A stretch of DNA of 64,000 nucleotides. Source: Achatina immaculata (Eukaryota > Mollusca > Gastropoda > Stylommatophora > Achatinidae). Below, piece after piece: positions 44,801-56,638 of this stretch. Location of the stretch: assembly GCA_009760885.1 (NCBI GenBank), contig CM019702.1, forward strand, positions 50,709,738 through 50,773,737, read 5' to 3'. Positions within the stretch are counted from its first letter, which is position 1, and each line of letters opens with the position of its first letter. The translations under genes were made by a program, and so were the position numbers. The notes beneath the pieces were generated by a model that made no database searches, had not been told where the DNA came from, and worked only from the letters and a program-made list of their open reading frames with translations.

Positions 44801-45139
44801 AGAAGAACTTGGTCTAAAGTGAATCAGCGTTTAATTACTTAGAGACAAATCATACACAGAGACAGAGGGACAATCAGTGTTTAACTATTTCACAGATATA
44901 TACATACATAGAGGTAGAGGCAATGAGTGTTTAACTACTTCACTGATCTACACATACATAAAGATAGAGACAAACTCTTACAATAAATCTCGTTAATCTC
45001 TGGCACTGAATCAAACTAATAAAACATGACAGTTAGAAAATTAGAGGACACCGCTATATCATCCTACTACTAAACATGACTGATAGAAAAATTGAGGATA
45101 CAGGCCCATTATTAAATGTCATGTGTTTATGCTCATTTC
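44801..45139. other. AT-rich spacer, no gene seen
   Basis: Contains a loose repeat of GTTTAACTACTTCAC followed by TACACATACATA, but no gene signature. Confidence 0.5.
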
Positions 45140-45275
45140 ACTTTTGTAGGTTTATTTCACTTTTTAGTTTTTGTAGGTTTATTTCACTTTTTAGTTTTTG
45201 TAGGTTTATTTAGGTTTTTAGTTTTTGTAGGTTTATTTCACTTTTTTGTTTTTGTAGGTTTATTTCACTTTTTGA
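45140..45275. repeat. 27-bp tandem repeat, about 5 units
   Basis: Units of GTTTATTTCACTTTTTAG plus TTTTTGTAG. Confidence 0.9.
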
Positions 45276-45541
45276 TCTGTCATGTTTGTGTTTCAAGTTC
45301 ACAGTGTTCACAAAAGAAAATCGTGTCTGGCGCTCATGCCTTCATGTTTTATAGCCTTTGTATATCAAATACTAGATATTTTCTTACAGTATGGTTCATT
45401 GAAATTCACTTTTTGTAAAAAAATTTAAAAGAGGACACGCAGTTGTTGTGGACAAAGAAGATGTCAGGAGATGAGGTTTTGATAATTGCGGTCTGAAGAT
45501 AATTTGTAGACATATTCATCAGGTGGATATGCAATTTGAGT

Positions 45542-46492
45542 TGAAAATAAAACTGGAAAATATCAACCTATAAAACAAGGGGTGCGACGAGGATGTGTAC
45601 TATCTCCAGACCTTTTTTCTCTGTACAGCGAGAATATTCTAAGAACAATCATCACAGAACCAGGCATAAAAATTGGAGGATACAATATTAACAATCTTCG
45701 GTATGTTGACACCACAGTACTGATAGCTGAGAACCAACAAGATCTGCAAAATCTCTTTGATAAAGTGGCCAAAGAAAGTGAACAGAAAGGCCTTACTTTG
45801 AACATCAAAAAGACAGAGAATATGGTTGTATCTAAGAAACAGAATCCACCAACATGCAATATAGAATTAAACGGAACTATTCTAAAGCAGGTGCAGAAAG
45901 TCAAATACCTTGGAACAGTAATAACTTCAGATGGGAAATGCAGAACAGAAATTAGGAACAGAATAGGCCAAGCAAAGACTGCATTTCAGAGAATGAGAGG
46001 CATATTATCCAACATATCCTTAACATTGAATGTTAGAAAACGAGTCCTAAAATGCTATATTGAACCTATCTTGTTATATGGAAGTGAATCATGGACAATA
46101 GGCAAATATGCACACAAATCACTGGAAGCAGCAGAAATGTGGTTTATTAGAAGAATGTTGCGAATTCCCTGGACAGCAAAAATAACTAATGAAGAATGTA
46201 TGAGAAGAGCTGGAGAGACAAAAAACCTTGTCAAAAAGATAAGAGATAGACAATGTACTTTCATAGGTCATGCAATGAGAAGAGGGGGCATTGAAAATAT
46301 TATAACAACAGGAAAAATAGAAGGAAGAAGATCAAGAGGAAGACCAAGAGAAATGATACTGGACAGTCTGACAGGATGGTGTGAGAGGAGATCACCAACT
46401 GAACTGATGGCTTGCATGAAGGATTGTGTGCTCTGGAGAAGCATAATAGCCAACGCCAGTCAGCACGGCACCTGATGATGATGATGATGATG
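45542..46492 (+). mobile_element. 5'-truncated LINE (family 1) with mutated active site
   Basis: Starts within the RT palm (TGKYQPIKQGVRRG) and runs to the 3' end, with an intact frame 45582-46475 (297 codons after the first Met) through GRRSRGRPREM and ending SQHGT. The catalytic box reads LRYVDTTVLIAE where the first copy has LRYADDTVLIAE, so the second aspartate is replaced by threonine and the enzyme could not polymerise. It ends in a (TGATGA)n tail. The C-terminus is the most complete of the three copies of this family. Confidence 0.9.
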
Positions 46493-46539
46493 ATGAATCT
46501 GCAGACTGCAGCTCAATGTTGTGTTACAATAACTAGGAC

Positions 46540-48110
46540 AACAACACTTATCTGATGTCTGTTACATCATAGTAACCAAAACCGTCTTATACAACACATC
46601 TGATGTGTGATACAACATCTTAACTAAAACTGACATATGCAACACTTATCTGATGTATGTTACAACATAGTAGCAAAAACTGATAATGCAATACGTATTT
46701 GATGTATGTTACAACATAGCAGTCAAAACTGTCATATACAACACTTATTTGATGTGTGTTACAACATAGCACCCAAAATTGACATATACAACATTTATCT
46801 GGTATATGTTACAACATCTTAACCAAAACTGACATATGTAACACTTATCTGATGTATGTTACAACATCTTAACCAAAACTGACATATACAACATTTATCT
46901 GATGTGTATTACAAAATAGCCAAAACTGATATATACAACACTTATCTGATATGTGTTACAACATAACAGTCAAAACTGACATATACAACACTTATCTGAT
47001 ATATGTTACATCTTAAACAAAACATATACAATTACCCGATGTATGTTACAACATAGCAGTAAAAAATAACATATACAACACTTAACTGATGTATGTTACA
47101 TCATCTTAAACAACACTGACATATACAAAACTTATTTGATGTGTGTTACAACATAGCAGCCAAACGTGACATATACAACACTTATCTGATATATGTTACA
47201 ACATCTTAACCAAAACTGACATATGAAACACTTATCTGATGTATGTTACAACATCTTAACCAAAACTGACATATACAACACTTACCTGATGTGTGTTACA
47301 AAATAGCTATAACTGATATATACAACACTTATCTGATATGTGTTACAACATAGTAGTCAAAACTGACATATACAACACTTATCTGATATATGTTACATCT
47401 TAAACAAAACATATACAATTACCCGATGTATGTTACAACATAGCAGTAAAAAATAACATATACAACACTTAACTGATGTATGTTACATCATCTTAAACAA
47501 CACTGACATATACAAAACTTATTTGATGTGTGTTACAACATAGCAGCCAAACGTGACATATACAACACTTATCTGATATATGTTACAACATCTTAACCAA
47601 AACTGACATATGAAACACTTATCTGATGTATGTTACAACATCTTAACCAAAACTGACATATACAACACTTACCTGATGTGTGTTACAAAATAGCTATAAC
47701 TGATATATACAACACTTATCTGATATGTGTTACAACATAGTAGTCAAAACTGACATATACAACACTTATCTGATGTATGTTAGAACATATCAGTCAAAAC
47801 TGACATATACAACACTTATCTGATGTGTATTATAACATTGACAAAACTGACATATACAACACTTATCTGATATATGTTACAACATCTTAACCAAAACTGA
47901 CATATACAACACTTATCTGATGTATGTTACATCTTAAACAAAACTGACATATACAATTATCTGATGAATGTTACATAATAGCAGTCAAAAATGACATATA
48001 CAACAGTTATCTGATGTTTGTTACAACACAGCAGTAAAAAATGACGTATACAACACTTATTTGATGTATGTTACAACATCTTAAACAAAACTGACATATA
48101 CAACACGGTG
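46540..48110. repeat. About 50-bp minisatellite with higher-order repeats
   Basis: About 30 units with CATATACAACACTTATCTGA, TGTATGTTACAACAT and AACCAAAACTGA. A block of roughly 387 bp is duplicated: ATTACCCGATGTATG occurs near 47032 and 47419. CAACATCTTAACCAAAACTGA carries branch-point-like CTTAAC, but no acceptor follows. Confidence 0.92.
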
Positions 48111-48442
48111 TCGATGTTTACGTTCCACACTTAGAAATACTTTACACGTGACCTACTTCCAATATTGAAACCTGACCACACACTAGGGACACTAATTATA
48201 GTTTCTTCTTGTAAAAGATATATAATTTCACAAACTACATCCTTATGTTGACATTCACCATCATCTGTTCTACTTTTTCTGCGTCAGGTTGACGATTGTT
48301 TCGAAACTAATTTTATATCAAACATCTTTGAATGTAAGACTGTTCATTCAGTTAGATAAAATAGATATATTAGGGATAATACATATAGTTATATGTCACT
48401 GCCGTATGTAAGTAATATTTACCCCACAGAAACTCACCAGAA
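48111..48442. other. Spacer, no gene seen
   Basis: AT-rich unique sequence without any signature that I recognise. Confidence 0.5.
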
Positions 48443-48615
48443 TTCTATATCTAACACTAAATACTACTCTATATCTAACACTAAATACTACTCTATATCT
48501 AACACTAAATACTACTCTATATCTAACACTAAATACTACTCTATATCTAACACTAAATACTACTCTATATCTAACACTAAATACTACTCTATATCTAACA
48601 CTAAATACTACTTGT
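48443..48615. repeat. 22-bp minisatellite, about 8 units
   Basis: Very uniform units of TATCTAACACTAAATACTAC plus TC, suggesting recent expansion. Confidence 0.95.
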
Positions 48616-49142
48616 CTTTACAAACACAGCAGAAACAAAATGTTTGTATTTGTCTGGTAGTAAAATGATTTCCATCAGGTCATTATTTTCACGTCAGGGT
48701 CTTTGTCTTCCAGCGTCTTATATTTGGCTTGAAATTTGAATTATTAAATTAAATTTCGTATTTTCACTCCATATTTAATTGGAGATTTGACATATTCATA
48801 TTTCTGTGACATTTTTACATGGAATTGTAAATATGAACACTAAAGAGACAAATTATGACATTAAGAAGAAAGATCTTACCAACCCAGCCAAAAACATTAC
48901 ATAATAATAAAAACACATAAGAATATTTTGTTGAAAGATTTTCTTTCACTTGTTTCAGCTTGGAACATGGTCTAGAGACGGGTGGAACAAAATTAAAACT
49001 ATTTGCTACAGTGAAACTGATTATAGAAAATCTGGTAAAGACTAGAACGTACATATAAAGCTGTCTTTTACCAAAAATTAATACATTTCATTTCTCGTTC
49101 TCCTTTAAGTTTTAGTCTAACTTTTGTATTCCGTTCTCTCAA
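48616..49142. other. AT-rich spacer upstream of receptor C
   Basis: About 530 bp with no ORF or element. It could hold the receptor C promoter or a 5' non-coding exon, but nothing in it proves that. Confidence 0.4.
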
Positions 49143-49519
49143 ATACAAGAGGTCTCTTATTTAAAACATTTGATACAGTCTATGTAACAAGAGATCTCTT
49201 ATTTAAAACATTTGATACAGTCTATGTAACAATAGATCTCTTATTTAAAACATTTGATACAGTCTATGTAACAAGAGATCTCTTATTTAAAACATCTGAT
49301 ACAGTCTATGTAACAAGATATCTCTTATTTAAAACATTTGATACAGTCTATGTAACAAGAGATCTCTTATTTAAAACATTTAATACAGTCTATGTAACAA
49401 GATATCTCTTATTTAAAACATTTGTACAGTTTATGTAACAAGAGATCTCTATTTAAAACATTTGATACAGTCGATGTAACAAGAGGCCTCTTATTTAAAA
49501 CAGTTGATACAGTCGATGT
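49143..49519 (+). repeat. 42-bp minisatellite abutting receptor C exon 1
   Basis: About nine units with GTAACAAGAGATCTCTTATT and TAAAACATTTGATACAG. The final unit reads CAGTCGATGT and runs straight into the start codon cluster ATGATGATG at 49520. It is therefore in the 5' leader or just upstream. Confidence 0.93.
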
Positions 49520-49739
49520 ATGATGATGGCGAGAAGGAATAGCTCAGTTACCAAGAGACCTACACAGGAAGGAATGTCTGAAATATTCATTAGCGAGGAA
49601 GTTTCTGTGGTCATCCAGTGGATTTTCTTTGCTGCGGTGTGTCAGATTGTTGGTACTTCCGGTATCATGGCCAACATCATCAATATCATCTGCTTTATAA
49701 AACAAGGATTCAAGGATCCAGTCAACGTTAGCCTGCTAG
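49520..49739 (+). CDS. Receptor C exon 1: N-terminus and TM1
   Basis: First coding exon of a rhodopsin-family receptor of the same family as receptors A and B. 220 bp, 73 codons plus one base (phase 1). It starts at the first of three ATGs (MMMARRNSS), any of which could be used. The extracellular N-terminus has an NSS glycosylation-type site. TM1 is about IFFAAVCQIVGTSGIMANII, then ICFIKQGFKDPVNVSLLG (first intracellular loop) ends at the donor CTAG|GTATGAG. The phase fits the exon 2 acceptor at 63706, giving SLLG-LAVSDLG. The intron between them is about 14 kb because of the Gypsy/LINE nest. No disabling mutation is seen. Confidence 0.82.
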
Positions 49740-50373
49740 GTATGAGAGATAACTTTCATATACAACATCTTACAGTACCTCTTATTTCTTCTAGAAATGT
49801 CGTTTTTAGCGTACTTTTATGAAGTTCTAGGAGAGAAATAAGAATATGTAGTTATTTTTAGAATGTGTTCTTTATAACATATTACAGGTGTTATCTTGTA
49901 TATGTAGTTATTTTTAGAATGTGTTCTTTATAACATATTACAGGTGTTATCTTGTATATGCTGGCCGTAAAATCGCTGTTGGTTACGTCTTAACAAGGTT
50001 TGCACCTTGCCCCTTTTAAATGCAGCCTTCGACCTGATACATCCATCTTCGGAATATTTTAGTTCCAGAGCCATGTTTGCCTACCAATCAGTCCCTGGTT
50101 TCTCTGACTGTGGTCTGTTACAGGGGACACCACTTGGAGGGGGAATAAGGTTTGGATCAGCAATGACTCGCAAACACTGACGCAAAGAATGAGCTATGAC
50201 TCACTAACTCTGATGCAAAGTGTCAGCTATGTCTCACTACCACTGACACAAAGAGTCAGCTATGACTCACTAACATTGACCAAAGAGTCAGATATGACAC
50301 ACTAACTCTGATGCAAGGAGTCAGCTGTGGGTCGCTGACTGTAATTTAATGCTGGAGTAGCTAGGATGAAATG
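49740..50373 (+). other. Receptor C intron 1, left part, with small repeats
   Basis: A 66-bp-scale segment (ATGTGTTCTTTATAACATAT, then TACAGGTGTTATC) is present twice at 49850-49965. A 35-bp repeat with CACTAACTCTGATGCAAAG and AGTCAGCTATGACT, about five units, fills 50163-50340. No exon seen. Confidence 0.7.
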
Positions 50374-51127
50374 ACAGAAACAGACAGCTTGCGTGCGAAA
50401 CACGAACAGTTAGTACGTATCATTGACCATAGTGTTTCTGTAAGCCCTGACGGGCACTTAATTCTGGAATCCTCTTCTTGTATTTCATTTTATAGGGGAG
50501 TTAACCATGCATTTATATGGTAGATTGACGTAGTGGTTAGCACATTTAGTTATTGTTTTTAAAGTATAGGTCAACTATAGGTCAGGTTTGACACGTTGAG
50601 GGCCATTTCTTGTTATGTCCAACCATGGGATTTTTTTACAGTTAACTAAAGTTATTTAGGACATGTTTGTTTAATTCGTATTTTTAGTTACAGAAAGGTT
50701 TGAAATGGGATTGTTGTTTTTAGTTTATTATCCAAGGTCATAAACAGGTAATTTTTGCATGGATTGAGATTTTACACAGAAATGTTTTAATAAGGATTTT
50801 TATCTTCCACGAGATAGAATCTTCGGGAAGATTTAGGAATAGGAATTGTTGTTCATATTTAAGGACGAAACTCTTAGGTAGGATTATGATAAGGATTAGA
50901 TTGATTAGTAGTTTGAGATTCATTACGATTGTAAATTTATTATGTAGAGTTTGATTTGACTGAGAAGGATGTATCAGACAGGATGCTAGGATGTGAACTG
51001 TTAGTTGTTTCCTCCTGGATCCACTGTGTAAATTTTTGATGCAGCTACGAGTTGTTAGAAATAGTTTATAACTGAAGAAAGGTGAATTGTCCGATATTTT
51101 ATGCTGACGTGAAGTTGTATGTAAGGA
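50374..51127 (+). repeat. Tandem duplicate of flank plus partial LTR
   Basis: Bases 50374-50457 (ACAGAAACAGACAGCTTGCG ... GACGGGCAC) repeat at 51125-51210. What follows, 50458-51127, repeats the first 670 bp or so of the LTR that starts at 51211. This copy lacks the LTR's first 14 bases (TGTATCAGAATTCC) and stops at GTATGTAAGGA. Unit length is about 755 bp. Confidence 0.88.
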
Positions 51128-51210
51128 CAGAAACAGACAGCTTGCGTGCGAAACACGAACAGTTAGTACATATCCTTGACCATAGTGTTTCTGTAAGCCC
51201 TGACGGGCAC

Positions 51211-52594
51211 TGTATCAGAATTCCTTAATTCTGGAATCCTCTTCTTGTATTTCATTTTATAGGGGAGTTAACCATGCATTTATATGGTAGATTGACGTAG
51301 TGGTTAGCACATTTAGTTATTGTTTTTAAAGTATAGGTCAACTATAGGTCAGGTTTGACACGTTGAGGGCCATTTCTTGTTATGTCCAACCATGGGATTT
51401 TTTACATTTAACTAAAGTTATTTAGGACATGTTTGTTTAATTCGTATTTTTAGTTACAGAAAGGTTTGAAATGGGATTGTTGTTTTTAGTTTACTATCCA
51501 AGGTCATAAACAGGTAATTTTTGCATGGATTGAGATTTTACACAGAAATGTTTTAATAAGGATTTTTATCTTCCACGAGATAGAATCTTCGGGAAGATTT
51601 AGGAATAGGAATTGTTGTTCATATTTAAGGACGAAACTCTTACGAAGGATTATGATAAGGATTAGATTGATTAGTAGTTTGAGATTCATTACGATTGTAA
51701 ATGTATTATGTAGAGTTTGATTTGACTGAGACGGATGTTTCAGACAGGATGCTAGAGGTGAACTGTTAGTTGTTTCCTCCTGGATCCACTGTGTAAATTT
51801 TTGATGCAGCTACGAGTTGTTAGAATTAGTGTGTAACTGAAGAAAGGTGAATTGTCCGATATTTTTTGCTGACGTGAAGTTGTATGTAAGGATCCATGGA
51901 ATGTTCCGTGAGTTAGTAAGTTGGCTCTTATTCCATCATGTTGAATGTCTGTTTTTCCTAGCTGAGAGTGATTATTTCCCACTCCCTCACTATATGGCGA
52001 ACTAGTTCTCGTCGGGAGAAGATATGGATTATTCATCTTTTTACTCAATTTATTGCTACATCCTCACTTATTCACCATTCATTTTTCAATAATAAATATG
52101 TGTAATTGCTATTATCAATTTGAGTGTTAGTGGTTCTCAAACTGTTAAGATTTATTCGTTCTCAGTTACACATTAAAATTCATCAGATGTAATCAGTAGA
52201 TAGGGGAAGAAAAATTAGTTCAATTTATCACCTGGGTGGTGGCTTTACACAGTTGGGAAGAACTTTAATTGTGCCGTGTCTTGGCACACACCATACTATA
52301 CCATTCTATTTTAATTAATGCCGTGTCTTAGCACACATCATACTATACCATTCTATTTTAATTAGGCCGTGTCTTGGTACACACCATACTATACCATTCT
52401 ATTTTAATTAACGCCGTGTCCTGGCACACACCATACTATGCCACTCTATTTTAATTAATGCCGTGTCTTGGCACACACCATACTATACCATTCTATTTTA
52501 ATTAGTGCCGTGTCTTGGCACACACCATACTATACTATTCTATTTTAATTAGTGCCGTGTCTTGGCACACACCATACTATACCATTCTATTTTA
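51211..52594 (+). repeat. Left LTR of the Gypsy element
   Basis: Matches 62417-63645 throughout, for example in TTCTTGTATTTCATTTTATA, TATAGGTCAGGTTTGACACG, and TTTATCTTCCACGAGATAG. It ends in a 47-bp array (about seven units of GCCGTGTCTTGGCACACACC, then ATACTATACCATTC and TATTTTAATTAAT). The roughly 155-bp length excess over the right LTR is about three extra units of that array. Confidence 0.85.
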
Positions 52595-52914
52595 ATTAGT
52601 AGCGTGACAAGCCCTTGCTGTCACGGTCGGTACAAATTTTCATTGTTGTCGAGACGGGCTTTTTCTGTGACGGCGTACTTCTGTAACTGTTTTATATTAC
52701 TAGTGTTTACGATACAACAGTATTCTTTAGTTGTCCAAGAAAGTTTTTTGTTTTGATTGGAATTATTAGCTACTAGAATTAGCATTAATACTGAGACCAC
52801 TGAGTTGTGTATAGACATTGTGAACACAGTGAACAAGACTTTAGAGACTATTGCGTGATGTATAGAAATTGTGAAACGGTGTACAAGACTTTAATAACCT
52901 TGAATTTGGGACAC
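52595..52914 (+). other. Gypsy leader, left part
   Basis: Sequence right after the left LTR (ATTAGTAGCGTGACAAGCCC ...). A primer-binding site should start here, but I cannot match it to a tRNA 3' end by eye. No ORF. Confidence 0.5.
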
Positions 52915-54190
52915 TTTCAGCTTGGCCTAGTGCAATGTGTCTACCTAACCTTGTCTTAGTGCAGTGTGTCTACCTAACTTTGTTTTAGTGCATTGTGTCT
53001 ACTTAACCCTGGCCTAGTGCAGTGTGTCTACCTAACCTTGCCTAGTGCAGTGTGTCTACCTAACCCTTGCCTAGTGCAGTGTGTCTACCTAACCCTTGCC
53101 TAGTGCAGTGTGTCTACCTAACCTTGTCTTAGTGCAATGTGCCTACTTAACCTTGGCCTAGTGCAGTGTGTCTACTTAACCCTGGCCTAGTGCAGTGTGT
53201 CTACTTAACCCTGGCCTAGTGCAGTGTGTCTACCTAACCTTGCCTAGTGCAGTGTGTCTACCTAACCTTTTCTTAGTGAAGTGTGTCTACCTAACCTTGT
53301 CTTAGTGCAGTGTGTCTACCTAACCTTGTCTTAGTGCAGTGTGTCTACCTAACCTTGGCCTAGTGAAGTGTGTCTACCTAACCTTGTCTTAGTGCAGTGT
53401 GTCTACCTAACCTTGTCTTAGTGCATTGTGTCTACCTAACCTTGTCTTAGTGCATTGTGTCTACCTAACCTTGTCTTAGTGCATTGTGTCTACCTAACCT
53501 TGTCTTAGTGCATTGTGTCTACCTAACCTTATCTTAGTGAAGTGTGTCTACCTAACCTTATCTTAGTGCAGTGTGTCTACCTAACCTTATCTTAGTGCAG
53601 TGTGTCTACTTAACCTTGGCCTAGTGCAGTGTGTCTATCCAACCTTGGCCTAGTGCAGTGTGTCTACCTAACCTTGGCCTAGTGCAGTGTGTCTACCTAA
53701 CCTTGGCCTAGTGCAGTGTGTCTACCTAACCTTATCTTAGTGCAGTGTGTCTACCTAACCTTGCCTAGTGCAGTGTGTCTACCTAGCCTTGTCTAGTGCA
53801 GTGTGTCTACCTAACCTTGTCTTAGTGCAGTGTGTCTACCCAACCTTGGCCTAGTGCAGTGTGTCTATCTAACCTTGGCCTAGTGCAGTGTGTCTACCTA
53901 ACCTTGGCCTAGTGCAGTGTGTCTACCTAACCTTGCCTAGTGCAGTGTATCTACCTAACCTTGCCTAGTGCAGTGTATCTACCTAACCTTGGCCTAGTAC
54001 AGTGTGTCTACCTAACCTTGCCTAGTGCAGTGTATCTATCTAACCTTGCCTAGTGCAATGTGTCTACCTAACCTTGCCTAGTGCAGTGTATCTACCTAAC
54101 CTTGGCCTAGTACAGTGTGTCTACCTAACCTTGCCTAGTGCAGTGTATCTACCTAACCTTGGCCTAGTGCAGTATATCTATCTAACCTTC
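52915..54190. repeat. 28-29-bp minisatellite in the Gypsy leader, about 44 units
   Basis: Units read GTGCAGTGTGTCTACCTAAC plus CTTGTCTTA or CTTGGCCTA. Located between the left LTR and gag, so it expanded inside the retrotransposon's untranslated leader. Confidence 0.93.
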
Positions 54191-54394
54191 CTGTGTCTGT
54201 GCATCCATCCTCGTCTTGTGGATCCCGAACCTGCTGTGTGTCAGTGGAGCATGACATGCCTGTGAAAGCCTGTACAGCAACATCATCATCGCAGAAAAAG
54301 ACAGGTATCATTTTTGATTGTCTTAACCTGTTTCTTCTCATTCCAGTCAGTGACATTTTATTGTTAAAGACTTTGGCAGTGGAATATTAACATG

Positions 54395-54570
54395 AACTAT
54401 GGAACATTCGGATCTTCTACACGTGTGACCTTATGAACATTCGGATCTTCTACACGTGTGACCTTATGAACATTCGGATCTTCTACACGTGTGACCTTAT
54501 GAACATTCGGATCTTCTTCACGTGCGACCTTATGAACATTCGGATCTTCTACACGTGTGACCGTATGAAC
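54395..54570. repeat. 33-bp tandem repeat, 5 units
   Basis: Units of GAACATTCGGATCTTCTACA plus CGTGTGACCTTAT. At 11 codons it is open on both strands (NIRIFYTCDLM on +). Confidence 0.93.
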
Positions 54571-54776
54571 ATTATGAACTTTTATTTGCAGTACAGCCTG
54601 CGGAAAATTCGTCATTTTACACTTTGACTGTGGAATTACAGTATTGTGGACATTATTAGTGTGAACATTTCATCTATATTAGTTAGAAACTTAGTGTAGA
54701 TTACTGATTACATGTTATTTTTTTGCATTGATTTTTTTCACTACTGTATATTGCTTGTTTCGATTGTGTAACATCT

Positions 54777-55680
54777 TTGAAGATAAAAATAGCTTCTCAG
54801 TCCACGTCGAACTTGTTGGGCGTACATCACGACACTCTGTCAAGAATGAGTGAGGACATCAAATACTCGCGTGTGTTTTCAGCTGTAGGAACGTTTGACG
54901 GAGACCCAACTAGTTTTAATCAATGGCTCGATGAGATAGACAAGTTGATGGAGGTGAGGGCTGCGGACCTGGACTATAAGAAGCTCTTTGTGTACCTTCG
55001 TACGGCAGATCCAATATCAGATTTTGTGAAGCAGCGCCTTCAACTTCAGGAGTCGGGGGGAATCTGTGGAGGTTTTATTAGCACGGTATGGAGTGCTTCA
55101 GACTCCACAAGAGGCCTGGCACACACTAGCCTCAATCAAGCAGACTCCTGGAGAAACCATCCAAGGCTTAGCCCATCGCATCAATGGTGCATCTAAAGTA
55201 GCTTTATCTGCTCCGGAGATAGTCAGCCCATTTGCCCAGAGACAAATTGTTCAGATCTTCATAGATGTATTAACATCAAGGGGTATTAAAACTAAATTAT
55301 TACGTGAAAAACCTGTTACATTTTTGCAAGCCACTGATTTAGCATTGCAAGAGCATGTACTTAACCAGTCAGTGAACATCAATTGTGGTTCACGTCAGAC
55401 TTTTGTTTCTAGTGCAACTATTTCATGTGACAGGTCAAAACAGAGAGATATACCTCAGGCGAGCTTGCAGAGAGTACACTTGATCTCTCATCAAGTCAAC
55501 TTTTGAAAGCCAGCTTTCCATAGAGCGGAAGACAGGTTCGATCACCAGAGATCGAGTACCGGGAAAACTAAGAATCCAAGTACACTACCAAGAGAAACTC
55601 CCTGTTGTTTTACTTGTGGAAGGCAAGGGCACTTAGCCAGATTTTGTAGGCAGGCTGTTCGAGATAATCGTTCTCGTTTA
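54777..55680 (+). pseudogene. Gypsy gag remnant with zinc knuckle
   Basis: Capsid-like reading: SAVGTFDGDPTSFNQWLDEI, then FVYLRTADPISDFVKQRL, typical of retrotransposon gag. A frameshift at a run of Gs near 55056 moves the rest to another frame (EAWHTLASIKQTPGETIQGL, AHRINGASKVAL). Further breaks follow 55506. Near 55600-55650 a nucleocapsid zinc knuckle of CX2CX4HX4C form is readable (CFTCGRQGHLARFC). Normal role: packaging element RNA into particles. Dead here because of at least two breaks. Confidence 0.82.
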
Positions 55681-55779
55681 AACTAGGTCATCGGCACGCT
55701 GTGAACTCGAGTGTGTCCGATAGAATATTTACACCACATAATTCTGCCAAGAAGTCTGTTTATTTTTCGCATGCTACAC

Positions 55780-56618
55780 CACTTCTTTTGGTGGATGCGA
55801 ATCCGCCTACACCTACTTCTGTTCTTGTATCAGTCGGTTCCTGTAGAGTTAGAGCTTTGTTAGATACATGAGCTAGTGTATGGCTTCTCAAGGATTCTAT
55901 ATACAGATCCGTACATTCTGCGCCGAAACTCTTGCCTGCTAGAATTACTCTGCAGACTGTCACTGCAGCTTCCATGAGAGTAATTGGCAGAGTTTACCTA
56001 TCTCTATTGCTGGAGTAACTGTTTCTCATTGCTTTTATGTGGTTCGCAACATGAACCTTTCTGTCATTCTTGGGCGTGATTTTCTTCCTCGTTCTGGCGC
56101 TGTTATAGACTACAATTCTAATACATTTAACATTCACAAGAATAAGATTTCTTTAGGGTTAGATGCACACATTGGCTCTATTATTCATGTCCAGCGTTCT
56201 TCTCTTCTTTCTCCGCGTTCTGTCAATCCTATCCCTCTAAAGGTAAAAGCCCAACCACATTATCCCTCTGGTTGTCCTTATATGATTCAGGGTATGGACA
56301 CCCCATTCTTACTGTCAGAACCGGAGATAGAGTTGGTAGACTCAGTATGTGAGCTCCACACTAATCACTATCCCGTGATGACAGTAATCAATCATTCTAG
56401 CAAACACATCGAGCTTAAACGCGGATGTGTACTCGGAAAGTTGACACCACTCACAGAGTCAGTGCATGCTGCTGATCAAGATTCTGGTACTGAGGAGTCA
56501 ACAACTGAAAGTCGTTTTGAGACTATCGTTCGACAAGTTCAGTGTTCTGATGAGCGCAAGGACATTATATACAGTTTGTGGACACAGAATAAGGATGTCT
56601 TTGCCTTGACCGATTCCT
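55780..56618 (+). pseudogene. Gypsy protease region remnant
   Basis: A retropepsin-like segment. The active-site position reads LLDT, a stop, then AS (at about 55860-55875), so the glycine codon of the catalytic triplet has become TGA. A frameshift follows before 56039. From there the frame is open to 56618 and includes LSVILGRDFLPRSGAVIDYN, the C-terminal ILGRDFL block of this protease family, then linker sequence towards RT. The normal role is polyprotein cleavage. The stop at the active site makes this copy inactive. Confidence 0.8.
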
Positions 56619-56638
56619 AGATTTCTCATACCTCGACA

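Noticed and set aside
50738..51689. Two identical 61-codon minus-strand frames
   Set aside because: They lie within the duplicated LTR sequence and have no recognisable domain.
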